From Gp6-AA40 sp963723495 (GTDB taxonomy: Bacteria; Acidobacteriota; Vicinamibacteria; Vicinamibacterales; UBA2999), in assembly GCA_963723495.1 (NCBI GenBank), contig CAVRQR010000010.1, positions 332,575 to 396,574 on the forward strand: a DNA stretch of 64,000 nucleotides. The letters run 5' to 3'. The notes below the pieces were generated by a model. That model did not search any database. It saw only the letters and a program-made list of their open reading frames with translations, and was not told the origin of the DNA. This document shows positions 27,678-36,940 of this stretch, in pieces (position 1 is the first letter of the stretch; each line of letters starts with the position of its first letter). Both the position numbers and the translations under genes were made by a program.

Positions 27678-28856
27678 TTGCGCAGCAGCCTCGTTACCAT
27701 CAGCCGTGTCTCTCTTACCCGCTTCCTGGAACGCTGGCGACGTTTGCGCACCCGCCAGGCGCACGACGAAGGCACCACTCGCGCTCAGCTCGCCGATTTC
27801 AAGCGCGCGCTCGACCATGCGGCGATCGTCGCGATCACCGACGTCAGCGGCCGCATCAATTACGTCAACGATACGTTCTGCCGCATCTCCGGCTATTCGC
27901 GAGAGGAGCTCCTCGGCCAGGACCATCGAATCGTCAATTCGAGCTACCACTCCAAGGAGTTCATCAAGGAGCTGTGGCGAACGATCGCTTCAGGGCGGGT
28001 CTGGCATGGCGAGCTTCGTAACCGTGCGAAAGATGGTCACATCTACTGGGTCGACACGACCATCGTCCCGTTCCTGAACGAGCGCGGGAAGCCGTATCAA
28101 TACATCGCCATCCGGTCTGACATCACGGCACGGAAGCAGGCCGAGGAGAAGCTCGCGCAGCAGGCTGGGCTGGCTCACGTCGGGCAGCTGGCAGCCGTCG
28201 TCGCGCACGAGGTACGCAACCCGCTCGCCGGCATCAAGGGCGCAGTGCAGGTTCTCATGTCTCGCCGCGCGCCCGGCGACACGGAGTTGCCGGTGATGCG
28301 CGACATCGTCGGACGTATCGACTCACTGAGTGAGTTGATCAATGACCTGATGCTGTACGCGAGGCCGCGGCCTCCCCGCTTCAATCGTGTCGAACTGCGA
28401 CCGCTGCTGAGCGACGCCGTCGCCGTCGTCCGTCGCGATCCGGCCGGGCAGTCGATCGACATCACGATTGGCGGACAAGATGTCTCAGCCTCGGTTGACG
28501 CCGAGATGATCAGAGCAACCGTCCTCAATCTGGTGTTGAACGCGGCACAGGCGATGGCCGGACGGGGCAGGATTTCGCTGAAACTGGAACGATCCGGGAG
28601 CTTCGCCAGCATCGAAGTGCGCGACAACGGCCCAGGGATCCCGGCCGACGTCCGCGAGCAGATCTTCGAACCGTTCTTCACGACGAAGGCGCGCGGCGGC
28701 GGGCTAGGCCTTCCGATTGCCAAACGCACGGCCGAACTGCACGGTGGGTCACTTACGCTGGACTGCCCCGAGGGGGGCGGCACCGTGGCAACCCTGATGA
28801 TTCCGATTCGGCCCGTCGCAACCGAGCACGAAGTCGGCGTGACTCAGGCTGTGTAA
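27678..28856 (+). CDS. PAS-domain sensor histidine kinase
   Basis: 392 aa, apparently cytoplasmic (no membrane helix). PAS domain around residues 50-150 (DVSGRINYVNDTFCRISGYS, GHIYWVDTTIVPF), short coiled linker (ITARKQAEEKLAQQ), HisKA with the phospho-histidine in HEVRNPLAGIKG, and HATPase_c with N-box NLVLNAAQAM, DNGPGIP and GGGLGLPIAKR. This is the NtrB-like layout that pairs with NtrC regulators. It lies between two NtrC-type genes and probably serves one or both. No ATG or GTG fits; the TTG at 27678 is the likeliest start. Confidence 0.88.
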   Translation: MRSSLVTISRVSLTRFLERWRRLRTRQAHDEGTTRAQLADFKRALDHAAIVAITDVSGRINYVNDTFCRISGYSREELLGQDHRIVNSSYHSKEFIKELWRTIASGRVWHGELRNRAKDGHIYWVDTTIVPFLNERGKPYQYIAIRSDITARKQAEEKLAQQAGLAHVGQLAAVVAHEVRNPLAGIKGAVQVLMSRRAPGDTELPVMRDIVGRIDSLSELINDLMLYARPRPPRFNRVELRPLLSDAVAVVRRDPAGQSIDITIGGQDVSASVDAEMIRATVLNLVLNAAQAMAGRGRISLKLERSGSFASIEVRDNGPGIPADVREQIFEPFFTTKARGGGLGLPIAKRTAELHGGSLTLDCPEGGGTVATLMIPIRPVATEHEVGVTQAV

Positions 28857-29068
28857 CGTTCGTAGTCGGCCCGAATGTAGTAGGGTCCGACCTGACGAAG
28901 GACCCCGGCGTCGATCAGGCCCGTAAGGGCCTCGACGACGTCAGCTCGGTTGCCACCAACGAGGCGGCACACCTGGTCTAGTGTCATACGCAGCCCAGGC
29001 ATCTCGTGGAACTCGCCCCAGATTCGATAGTGCATCTCCGTCGGCGATTCGAGTATGGTGTCAGTCAT
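28844..29068 (-). CDS. Small winged-helix-like protein (74 aa)
   Basis: MTDTILESPTEMHYRIWGEF is followed by PGLRMTLDQVCRLVGG, RADVVEALTGLIDAGVLRQV and a short wing (GPYYIRADYERY). The order helix, helix, recognition helix, wing fits a minimal winged-helix fold. It is similar to the protein at 41757-42011 (PGMSLTADQAARLFAL, RVLEELVDAGVLTRK). The ATG at 29068 is 2 nt after the stop of the upstream regulator, so it is probably its operon partner. Its end overlaps the kinase gene end by 13 nt. DNA binding is inferred, not shown. Confidence 0.7.
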   Translation of the reverse strand: MTDTILESPTEMHYRIWGEFHEMPGLRMTLDQVCRLVGGNRADVVEALTGLIDAGVLRQVGPYYIRADYERYTA

Positions 29069-29070
29069 GG

Positions 29071-30472
29071 CTATCCTCCTGCCGTCGCAGAAGCGGCCGC
29101 CATCCCGTTGTCGTGACTGGGCCTGGTGAGGCCGAACTTCTCGATGCGGTAGCGAACCTGATCCCGATTGATCCCGAGCAGATGGCCCGCGTGCGTCTGG
29201 TTGCCACCTGCCCGCTCGAGCGCTTGCACCAGGAGTTGCCGTTCGATGGCTTCGAGGTTGACGCCCTCGGCGGGAAGCCGGAACGGTGTCGACGTCGCGC
29301 CTCGCGAGAGCGTGACGAAGTCCTCGGTTCCAAGCAGTCCATGGTCAGCCAGCAGCATCGCGCGTTCGATGGCATTGCGAAGCTCGCGCACGTTGCCCGG
29401 CCAGCCGGTACTGCTCTAGCAGGGCCTGCGCGGCCGGCTGCAAGCCGCGAACCTTCTTCCGGAACTCGCGGTTGTAGCGATCGATGTAGTGGGCAACGAG
29501 CAGGCGGATGTCACCGACCCGTTCACGGAGAGGCGGCAGACGCACCGGCATCACCTGTAATCGATAGAAGAGATCTTCACGGAATCTGCCGGCCTTGACC
29601 TCGTCTTCGAGGTCGCGATTGGTGGCCGCGATCACACGCACGTCCACGCGGATGTCGCTGAGACCTCCGACCCGCTTGAAGGTGCGCTCTTCCAGGAAGC
29701 GCAACAGCTTGGCCTGCAGGCCCGGCGTCATCTCGCCGATCTCGTCGAGGAACACAGTGCCGCCATCGGCCGTCTCGAGCAGGCCGCGCTTCTGCTGTCT
29801 GGCATCGGTGAACGCTCCGCGCTCGTGGCCGAACAGCTCGCTCTCGAGGAGCTGCTCGGGAAGCGCCGAACAGGTGATGTTGACGAACGGCTTCGCGGCG
29901 CGTTCGCTGTTGTAGTGAATGGCCTTGGCCGCGAGATCCTTGCCCGTGCCCGTTTCGCCGGTCAGCAAAACGGTGGTCGCCGGGCTCACGGCAATCCGTT
30001 CGAGCAGCGACTTTGCCGACACCATGGCCGGCGAGGCGCCAATGATCGCGTCGAACGCGTACTCACCGCTCTGACTTCCCCGCAGCAAGCGAACCTCTCG
30101 GCGCAGTTGGCTGGTTTCGAGCGCCTTTTCCACGAGCGCCGACACATCGTCCAGATTGAACGGCTTGTTCAGGTAGTGATACGCGCCTTGCTTCATCGCC
30201 GCGACGGCGTTCTCGACGGTCGAGAACGCCGTCATCAGGATGACGAGCGTGTCAGGCGACAACTCCTTGATCTTGCGCAGCAGCGTCAGGCCGTCGCCGT
30301 CAGGCAGCCGGTGATCCAGCAGGACCAGATCAACGGCCGGCGTGATCTGATCGATGGCTCCGGCAACAGTGCCCGATTCGAGCACGGTGTAGCCGTCCCG
30401 CACGAGGCGCTCCCGCAGAGACCAGCGAACGAGTTCTTCATCATCGACGATCAGTAAGGTTGCCTGGGACAT
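29071..30472 (-). CDS. NtrC-type response regulator, sigma-54 activator (copy 2, one frameshift)
   Basis: Same architecture as copy 1: receiver (LLIVDDEELVRWSLRERL, LVLLDHRLPDGDG, LNKPFN), AAA+ (LLTGETGTGKD, GAFTDA, TVFLDEIGEM) and HTH (GGNQTHAGHLLGINRDQVRY). The frame changes near 29405, close to the same position in the protein as in copy 1. The C-terminal tail is longer (PSHDNGMAAASATAGG). ATG at 30472. Upstream on the same strand are two membrane-protein genes; downstream the small winged-helix gene. The two copies share most of their AAA+ sequence, so they arose by duplication. Confidence 0.9.
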
Positions 30473-30482
30473 GATCAGTTTC

Positions 30483-30984
30483 CTAGAACGCGTTGCCGAT
30501 GAACGGGAGCATGCGCCCCCAATAGACCACGAAGAGCCACGACACGATCGACACGATGGCGATGACCTTCACGCTGATGGGTCGATCGGCGTCCAGCTTC
30601 CTGGCTTCGACCTGCTTGCGATAGATGACTTCGAGGTACACGGCGTTGAAGTTGGCCACTAGAAGAAAGAACACCTTGATGTAGAACGCCGGGTTGTTGA
30701 TGTACTGCTCCGGCGCGCCGACGAAGAAGGTCACGCCAGTCAGCAGCCGCCAGCGCAAATCCCGCCTTGGCCCACGGCATCAGCGTCCAGGCCGCGCTGA
30801 TCGGCACACGTTTCATGAACCCGAGCAGCCGGAGATCGAAGAAGCCGGCGATCCCTATCAACAGCGAGAGACCGAAGAAGTGCAGGATCTCGCAGAGCGG
30901 CCACAGCCAGGTGCTCACTCGAATGGCCTCCGAGATCGACGTCCCGCGCAACCACGCGGCAAAGAGTTCGAGTGTCTCGTTCAT
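30483..30984 (-). CDS. Small integral membrane protein, copy A (one frameshift)
   Basis: About 166 aa with four likely membrane helices: STWLWPLCEILHFFGLSLLI, a second around AGFFDLRLLGFMKRVP and SAAWTLMPWAKAGFAL, then after a frame change near 30755 LLTGVTFFVGAPEQYINNPAF, IKVFFLLVANFNAVYLEVIY and VIAIVSIVSWLFVVYWGRML. It resembles the next gene (LHxxGLxLLxG, DLRLLG, GRxLPF/GRYM), so they are paralogues. I place both in a DUF6644-like group, function unknown; the family name is from memory. Confidence 0.7.
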
Positions 30985-30997
30985 CGGCGCGCTCCCG

Positions 30998-31471
30998 TCA
31001 CACGTACGCCATATATCGCCCTGTCACAATCGCCAGGAACCACAACACCAGCGACGTGGCCGCAAGGGCCCGGCTCGTCGGCGTCTCGATGGCCATGGCT
31101 GCGCCGCGTCCGTACACGGTTCGCCTGAGTGCTACGAGCAGCACCACGCCAACGACGATGATGACCAGCTTGGTCATGAAGACCCAGGTTGTGCCCTTGG
31201 TGGTGGCGTCACCAACGAAGAGCGCGATACCGGAGATGGCGTTCACCCAGAAGCCGCCCCACATGATCGGGAAGAGTCTTTCGAGGGGTTCGAGCGGGAT
31301 CGCCCTGCCCCAGCCGAGCAGCCGCAGGTCGAGCACGGCGTTCCCCCCGACGAGGACGCCGAGGCCAAGCGTGTGCAGGGTGAGCACTGCGGGATAAGCC
31401 CAGATCGACGGCGACTCCCGCAGCCAGGTGCCGAACCCACTGTTCTCGAGCGCCGCGAGGAACTCCATCAT
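30998..31471 (-). CDS. Small integral membrane protein, copy B
   Basis: 157 aa, intact. Helices: WAYPAVLTLHTLGLGVLVGG, the DLRLLGWGRAIPLEPLERL loop, IMWGGFWVNAISGIALFVGD, FMTKLVIIVVGVVLLVALRR and ALAATSLVLWFLAIVTGRYM. Paralogue of copy A, 13 nt upstream of it in the same orientation. The pair may form a heteromeric membrane unit in one operon with the NtrC-type regulator copy 2. Function unknown. Confidence 0.75.
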   Translation of the reverse strand: MMEFLAALENSGFGTWLRESPSIWAYPAVLTLHTLGLGVLVGGNAVLDLRLLGWGRAIPLEPLERLFPIMWGGFWVNAISGIALFVGDATTKGTTWVFMTKLVIIVVGVVLLVALRRTVYGRGAAMAIETPTSRALAATSLVLWFLAIVTGRYMAYV

Positions 31472-31623
31472 CTGCCGACCTCCAGTCGATCATCGGCAGT
31501 GCAAGTGGGTGGCCACTCGGAATCGAAGAAGAAGCCTCGTTTTGTTAGTTAGTCAATTTCGGGGGATGCGCGATGGCGGCGGCGGAGTGCGGGGTTTTTC
31601 CCCGGCGCGCGGAATTTTTCGGA

Positions 31624-31658
31624 GGGGGCACGCGGCGCTGAATACGCCGCGTGCCCCC
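31624..31658. terminator. Strong GC hairpin after hsp20
   Basis: Perfect 14-bp arms (31624-31637 and 31645-31658) with a 7-nt loop, starting 10 nt after the hsp20 stop on the minus strand. No T-tract follows, so termination is probable rather than proven; it could also protect mRNA ends. Confidence 0.65.
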
Positions 31659-31667
31659 CGGTTGAAG

Positions 31668-32160
31668 CTAGGCTGCTGGCTTCGCGGCCTTCTTCTCAGC
31701 GTTGGCGATCTCGACCTTACGTGGGGCCGCAGCGACCGCTGCCGGGGCACGGGCACAACGACCTCAGAAACCCGTTCTCGAACATTGCCTTGATGTCGCC
31801 AGCATTGACACCAGCGGGCAGCGGAATCGTGCGGACGAACTTCCCATATGTGCGTTCGGTCCTGTACCAGTTGTGTCTTTTTCTTTCTCCTCCACTTTCC
31901 GTTCACCCTCGACCCTCAGACCTTCATCCGTCACGGTTACCGCAATCTCTTCCTTTTCAGACCAGGAAGCTCGAACCTCGCGACGAGATGCTGGTTCTTC
32001 TCGACGACTTCAAGCGTCGGCGTCCAGGCGAACTCCCCGAACTGTCGCGAAGGGGCAACAAACGGTGCCCACCCTTCCCCGAACAATCGATCGAAGTCGC
32101 GCAGCATGCTGTTTACGAACGCCCCGGCTCGATTCGAGCAAGTTCCTTGTTGGTCAACAT
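31668..32160 (-). CDS. Hsp20/alpha-crystallin small heat-shock protein (frameshifted)
   Basis: The ATG at 32160 follows GGAGGTGA. The first frame gives MLTNKELARIEP. A change near 32115 gives VNSMLRDFDRLFGEGW, WTPTLEVVEKNQHLVARFEL and PGL. A change near 31965 gives EEIAVTVTDEGLRVEGERK and TYGKFVRTIPLPAGVNAGDIK with FENGFL. The last frame (from about 31745) ends in VEIANAEKKAAKPAA and a TAG at 31668. These are the alpha-crystallin domain landmarks (RFELPGL, GxLxV, FxRxIPLP). About 165 aa when joined. ATP-independent holdase chaperone in the cytoplasm. Confidence 0.8.
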
Positions 32161-32357
32161 GGTTCACCTCCGCGTACTCTTGAACCTCCTCGTTCGTCAA
32201 CCTGGACTCAGCAACGGTCGTACCTCGCCACTCTGTCAACCATTACGGTTATCCCGCTCCTCTGTCCGGCGACAGCTTGCCTGTCCGCGCGACAGTTTTC
32301 GCAGGCGGCAGGGAATTTTCCGACGCTTCTTCACGTCTCGCGCGGCGCCGCCAATCT

Positions 32358-32381
32358 CGTGACACAACGTTTTGTGTCACG
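32358..32381. promoter_or_regulatory. 24-bp palindrome upstream of the TonB-like gene
   Basis: CGTGACACAA-CGTT-TTGTGTCACG: 10-bp perfect arms and a 4-nt centre, 40 bp before the ATG at 32422. Size and symmetry fit the operator of a dimeric repressor. The regulator is not identifiable here. Confidence 0.5.
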
Positions 32382-32421
32382 CAGTGGCTGGACCCTTGCA
32401 CAGAACGTCGTCGAGGGCGCC

Positions 32422-33168
32422 ATGTTCGATCTCATCGCAGGACGAGAACAGCATCTCCCGAGCCACGCCACAGTCCCGATCGTGCTGTCGACGGCGGTGC
32501 AGGCCGCCGTGATCGCGCTGATTGCGCTGATCCCTGTGCTGTTCGTCAGCGACCGGCTACCAGAGGTACCGACGATGATGGCGTTCGTGGCCACGCCGCC
32601 GGCGCCGCCTCCTCCATCGCCGCCGGCGATTGCGAAGCCAAAGCGGGCTGCGCCGAAGGCCACGCCCACGACGCACCAGACGACGCAAGTTGCTCCTGTC
32701 GAAGAGCCCGCGACTATCGCGGCGCTCCCTGACGACGAAGGTTTCGATGTCGGCGTGCCAGGCGGTGTCGAGGGAGGCATCCCTGGTGGTGTAGTGGGTG
32801 GCGTCGTTGGCGGGATGCCTGAACCTCCTCCGCCTCCGCCTTCGCCGCCGCCCCCGCCGACGCCGCGGGTCCCGATCCGCATCGGAGGACAGATCAAGCA
32901 GCCTCAGCTAATTCGACGAATCGAGCCGGAGTACCCGCCGCTCGCGGTCAAGGCGCGTATCCAGGGCGTGGTCATCCTGGAAGCCACGGTCGGTGAGGAC
33001 GGTCATGTGCGGGAAGTAAAACTCCTGCGCTCGGCCAATCCATTACTCGATCGAGCTGCGGAAGAGGCGCTCCGTGAATGGCGCTACTCCCCCATAGTCC
33101 TGAACGGAACGCCAGTACCGTTCATTCTCACCGTCACGCTGTCGTTCTTCCTCGAGGGGCCGAAGTAG
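32422..33168 (+). CDS. Energy transducer TonB-family protein
   Basis: 248 aa. One N-terminal membrane helix (VQAAVIALIALIPVLFV), a long periplasmic spacer with Pro-rich (PPAPPPPSPPAI) and Gly-rich (GVPGGVEGGIPGGVVGGVV) stretches, and a C-terminal TonB domain from about residue 160 (IRRIEPEYPPLAVKARIQG, GHVREVKLLRSANPLLDRAA, EWRYSPIVLNGTPVPFI). It couples the proton-motive force to outer-membrane receptors; no exbB/exbD are adjacent, so it may share those encoded elsewhere. The 24-bp palindrome upstream may regulate it. Start chosen where the first hydrophobic segment is properly placed. Confidence 0.85.
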   Translation: MFDLIAGREQHLPSHATVPIVLSTAVQAAVIALIALIPVLFVSDRLPEVPTMMAFVATPPAPPPPSPPAIAKPKRAAPKATPTTHQTTQVAPVEEPATIAALPDDEGFDVGVPGGVEGGIPGGVVGGVVGGMPEPPPPPPSPPPPPTPRVPIRIGGQIKQPQLIRRIEPEYPPLAVKARIQGVVILEATVGEDGHVREVKLLRSANPLLDRAAEEALREWRYSPIVLNGTPVPFILTVTLSFFLEGPK

Positions 33169-33177
33169 GGGGGCATC

Positions 33178-33381
33178 ATGGCCAAGACTGCAATCGCCAT
33201 CAAGCAATCGGCATGGGAGTGCAAATGGAGCCGCCCCGGGTTGCGGTTGGCCGGCGTCGAAGAGGCCGTTCAACCAGAAACGATTTGGGTCTGTGTGCGG
33301 ACGGGACAGCGGCGGCGTCTCTCAGAGACGACGTGCGATCAGTGCCCGTATTGGGAGGCAGATAAATTCCGGAACAATTGA
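33178..33381 (+). CDS. Small conserved-looking protein with CxxC (67 aa)
   Basis: MAKTAIAIKQSAWECKWSRP opens the sequence; the C-terminal part has SETTCDQCPYWE. The ATG follows a GGGGGG tract at a suitable distance and lies 9 nt after the tonB stop, so the two are probably cotranscribed. The CxxC pair could bind zinc or act in redox chemistry, but nothing more is visible. I recall similar small proteins in Acidobacteria. Function unknown. Confidence 0.6.
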   Translation: MAKTAIAIKQSAWECKWSRPGLRLAGVEEAVQPETIWVCVRTGQRRRLSETTCDQCPYWEADKFRNN

Positions 33382-33403
33382 GTCAGGGTCCGGCGAACCA
33401 GAG

Positions 33404-35272
33404 CTATCGACTCGTTTGCGCGAAGTAGTCGATGACCGCCCGGGCCGCCGCCGCGCCGACCACCTTCTCCAACTCTTCTCGCGTCGCGCGCCGCACGCCT
33501 GCCAGGCTGCCAAAAATGGTGAGCAGCGCGCGGCGACGGCGGGGCCCGACGCCGGGAATCCGATCGAGCTCCGATTTCAGATCGCGCATCGAGCGCGCTT
33601 TCCGGTGAAATGTGACCGCAAAGCGGTGCGCTTCGTCGCGGATGCGCTGCAGCAGCAGGAGCGCGGGATCGTGCTCGGCCAGCACGATCGGCTCTGCCTG
33701 ATCACGCGTGAACAGCAACTCCTCTTTCTTGGCGATGCCGATCGCGACGAGATTGGCGAGCCCGATCTCCTCGAGCGCTTCGTAGGCCGCTGACAACTGT
33801 CCCTTCCCGCCGTCGATCAGGATCAAATCCGGAAATGGCCCACCCGACTCGAGCACGGCGCGATACCGGCGCAGCACGACCTCTCGCATCGCCGCGAAGT
33901 CATCCTGGACCCTGGACTCAAACGCCGAGGGTTCGACAATCGGTGGAGGCAGCAGTCGGCCAGCAGGCCGCAGCCCGCGCACGCGAAACTTTCGATACTC
34001 GCTCTTCTTCATCCGGCCATCTTCACAAACGACCATGGAGGCCACCGTCTCGCTGCCCTGGATCGTGGAGATGTCGAAGCAGTCGATGCGACGTGGGATG
34101 GCGGGAAGGTTCAGCCGGCTGCGCAGCGTCTCGAGCGCATCGAAATGAGCAGCTGTGGTTTCGTTGAATCGGGTCCGGTAGGCCAGCTCCGCGTTTCGGG
34201 TCGCAAGCTCGACGAGCGCGCGTTTGTCGCCACGCTGCGGGATGAGAATCCGGACGCGCCGGCCTGCGCGCGATGTCAGCCATTCCTCCATCGCTTCGCC
34301 GTCTTCGATCGCCGCCGGCAGATTGATCTCCGATGCCGGCACGCGGAGCTCGTAGAACTGCATCAGGGCGGCATGCAGGACGTCGGCTTCCGCGCCCGCG
34401 ATGGCGCCGGGATCCGTGCCCAGCTCCACCCGCTCGACGACTCGGCCGCCCCGCACCTGAAACACCTGAATCGCTCCGCCACTTGGTCCCAGCTTCAGAC
34501 CGAACACATCTCGATCGCCAAGTCCGGCACTGGCCACCTTCTGCTGCCGGTCGCGAAGTGTCTGGACGGTCCGGAGCGCATCCCGCAGCTGTGCCGCCTC
34601 CTCAAACCGCTCCTGATCCGCCGCCGCCTGCATTCCATCGCGCAAGCGCTCGATGAGCTCGTCGTTCCTGCCTTCGAGCAGAAGCCTGGTGTTGGCCACC
34701 GCCACTCCGTACTGATCTTCGGTGCAGATCTCAGCCACGCACGGGGCCAGGCAGCGTTTGATGTCGTACTCGAGGCATGGGCGGCCTCGCATTCCCGTGA
34801 TGACCTCGTTACACGAGCGGATGCCGAACACGCGATGCGACAGCGCCATCGTCCGTCGCGCCAGCTTCGCTGGCAGGAACGGCCCGGCGTACACGTCGCC
34901 CGATTTCTCGACGCTGCGTGCGATGAGAATGCGTGGAAACGCCTCGCTCGTTGTCAACCGGAGGTATGGGTAGTTCTTGTCGTCGCGCAGCAGGATGTTG
35001 TAGCGCGGCGAGCGCTGCTTGATCAGGTTCGTCTCGAGGACCAGCGCCTCCATGACCGAGTCAGTGACGATGACCTCGACGCGTGCGATTTCGTCGAGCA
35101 ACGCGTCGTGGCGCGGACTGAGGCCGTATGCACCCAGATAACTCCGCACGCGGTCGCGCAGCGAGCGCGCTTTGCCGACGTAGATCGTCTCGCCGGCGGA
35201 GTTGACCCACAGGTACACACCCGGCTGCTCCGGCAGGCGCGTCAGCTGATCCTTGAGGTCATGAACGGGCAT
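33404..35272 (-). CDS. uvrC: UvrABC system protein C
   Basis: Endonuclease of nucleotide excision repair, making both incisions after UvrAB damage recognition. 622 aa, intact. N-terminal GIY-YIG domain (PGVYLWVNSAGETIYVGKA), zinc-like cluster region (CLEYDIKRCLAPC), UVR motif (ERFEEAAQLRDAL), RNase H-like C-terminal nuclease (FDISTIQGSETVASMVV, LILIDGGKGQLSAA, DEAHRFAVTFHR) and helix-hairpin-helix (LDRIPGVGPRRRRALL). Start at 35272, head to head with the gene at 35281 (8 nt apart). uvrA lies at 47-50 kb. Confidence 0.97.
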   Translation of the reverse strand: MPVHDLKDQLTRLPEQPGVYLWVNSAGETIYVGKARSLRDRVRSYLGAYGLSPRHDALLDEIARVEVIVTDSVMEALVLETNLIKQRSPRYNILLRDDKNYPYLRLTTSEAFPRILIARSVEKSGDVYAGPFLPAKLARRTMALSHRVFGIRSCNEVITGMRGRPCLEYDIKRCLAPCVAEICTEDQYGVAVANTRLLLEGRNDELIERLRDGMQAAADQERFEEAAQLRDALRTVQTLRDRQQKVASAGLGDRDVFGLKLGPSGGAIQVFQVRGGRVVERVELGTDPGAIAGAEADVLHAALMQFYELRVPASEINLPAAIEDGEAMEEWLTSRAGRRVRILIPQRGDKRALVELATRNAELAYRTRFNETTAAHFDALETLRSRLNLPAIPRRIDCFDISTIQGSETVASMVVCEDGRMKKSEYRKFRVRGLRPAGRLLPPPIVEPSAFESRVQDDFAAMREVVLRRYRAVLESGGPFPDLILIDGGKGQLSAAYEALEEIGLANLVAIGIAKKEELLFTRDQAEPIVLAEHDPALLLLQRIRDEAHRFAVTFHRKARSMRDLKSELDRIPGVGPRRRRALLTIFGSLAGVRRATREELEKVVGAAAARAVIDYFAQTSR

Positions 35273-35280
35273 GGGCTACC

Positions 35281-36151
35281 ATGACGAGTTCGCGCGAGGT
35301 TGAAGAACCCTTAATTGTACCAAGGAACGATAGTTATGCTCCTTCATCGAGGGCGATACTTACCGGCTGCTTCTCAGGAATGACCGTTACCGGCCTCATC
35401 GGCACTGTCTGCATGTTCCCGCTGCGCGCCATCATCAGCGCCAGCGTGGCACTCGGCATCCACCCCAACGTTCTGACGCTCATCGGTGTCTTGATCAATG
35501 TCGGGGCGGCCTGGGACCTCGGGCGCAACCACTTTCTGCTGGCCGGTCTGATCATGATCGTCGCCAACATCTTTGACTTCATCGATGGCAAGGTGGCGCA
35601 CATCACGAACACCGTCTCGCGCTTCGGTGCCTTCTGGGACTCCACGCTCGATCGCTTCTCCGATATCGCGCTCTTCCTCGGCCTCATTTATCTGTACGCG
35701 TCGCTGCGCCGGACTGACTACGTGATGGTGACCGCCCTCGCCATGATGTTCTCGATCATGACGAGCTACGCGCGGGCGCGCGCCGAGTCGCTCATCGAGA
35801 AGTGCAAAGTCGGCTTCATGGAACGCCCCGAGCGCATCGTCCTCTTCATGATTGGCGCGTTCACCAACCGGATGGCGGCCGTGCATGTGGGTGATCCTGA
35901 TTCTGTCGATCGTGACCGTTGCCAACCGGATCCACTACACGTATCTGGCCCTCAACAACAAGCCGATGCCCACGGGCTCGAACTTCATCACCTCCGTCTT
36001 CTGGCGGGCGTTCTTCTGGCGCGACGAGCGCGCCAGTGTCCCCTACGACCTGTGGGTGATAGCCATCCTGGCGTTCGTCTGGCTCACTCCGCCCGGCTGG
36101 TTGCGCGATCCCACAGCGTCCGGACTGGGTGTCTGGGAACTCTTCAGATAG
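35281..36151 (+). CDS. CDP-alcohol phosphatidyltransferase family protein (one frameshift)
   Basis: Integral membrane enzyme joining a CDP-activated lipid (or alcohol) to an alcohol acceptor. About 290 aa, six likely helices. The family motif reads DFIDGKVAH, eight residues, then GAFWDSTLD: the four aspartates and the glycines are present, but the arginine that normally follows the alanine (AR) is histidine. The frame changes near 35880 (ILILSIVTVANRIHYTY continues it). The first 20 residues are poor in hydrophobics, so the true start may be later. The acceptor cannot be told from the sequence. Divergent from uvrC. Confidence 0.8.
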
Positions 36152-36162
36152 ATCACAGCGAG

Positions 36163-36940
36163 ATGAAGCACGGCGCCGATCCGGCTGAGCCTGCGAGGAT
36201 CATGCGCGAACTGAGCACCTTTGGACCGGTCCTGGCGGTGAAGCTCTATCGCCTCACCCTCGAACCGCCGCCAGCGGTCCCGCTCCTCCCCTGCCTTGAC
36301 CATGAAGCGCTGTTGCACGAGGGTGTGGCGCCGCACGTCGCGGCATACGCGCAGGACGGGTCATCCGGTGACATTCACGAACTGGTGTTCACACCTGCCG
36401 ACCAGAGTATCGAGGTCGATGCCGTGTCGACGTGGGGAGAGTTCTCGCCTGAATCACAGGCTCGCCTCCTGGCGCTGCTCGCGCAGCGCTTCCCCGAGTA
36501 CAAAACCCGGGTTGCGCGTGCATCATGGTGGCGCGGAGATCGGCGCGTGGCCGCAGCGTGCCGCGCTCAGGTCGCCTTGCGTGATGTGCTGACCGGCGCG
36601 GATGTCGCGCGCGTCAAGGCAGGGATCGAGCGGCTTCAGGCGATTGCGGCTCTCATGGAAAAGCAGTCGCGCGTGGCCTCCTGGGGAGTGCGCACGGTAA
36701 CCGGTCCCCTCCTCGCCGCGACCGGCGTCGTCGTGTACCTCGCGCTCAGCGCGTTGAGCCTGGGACTTGGCGAGCAGCACAGTCTCGGCGCTGCAATACC
36801 TCTTCATCGGTCTCTTTGGCGCGTGGCTGGTCTACTACGGCGTCAAAGCAGTGCAACTCACCGAGATGTCCAATCGCGTGTGGAAGCGCACCGCCGAGTA
36901 CAACTTGATCCTCTCAGAGAGACGACGGCTTGAGAGTTGA
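36163..36940 (+). CDS. Hypothetical membrane-associated protein (frameshifted)
   Basis: ATG at 36163. The first 165 residues are soluble (MRELSTFGPVLAVKLYRLTL, HELVFTPADQSIEVD, ALLAQRFPEYKTRVARASWW). Two hydrophobic segments follow (VTGPLLAATGVVVYLALSAL and, after a frame change near 36785, LQYLFIGLFGAWLVYYGV), then a basic tail ending RRRLES. Downstream another frame reads EIGRLLDYLHSPEAKRNAER with a Lys/Arg-rich tail up to 37102; this may be the real C-terminus if one more indel is allowed. I do not recognise the family. Same strand as the phosphatidyltransferase gene, 11 nt later, so perhaps one operon. Confidence 0.55.
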
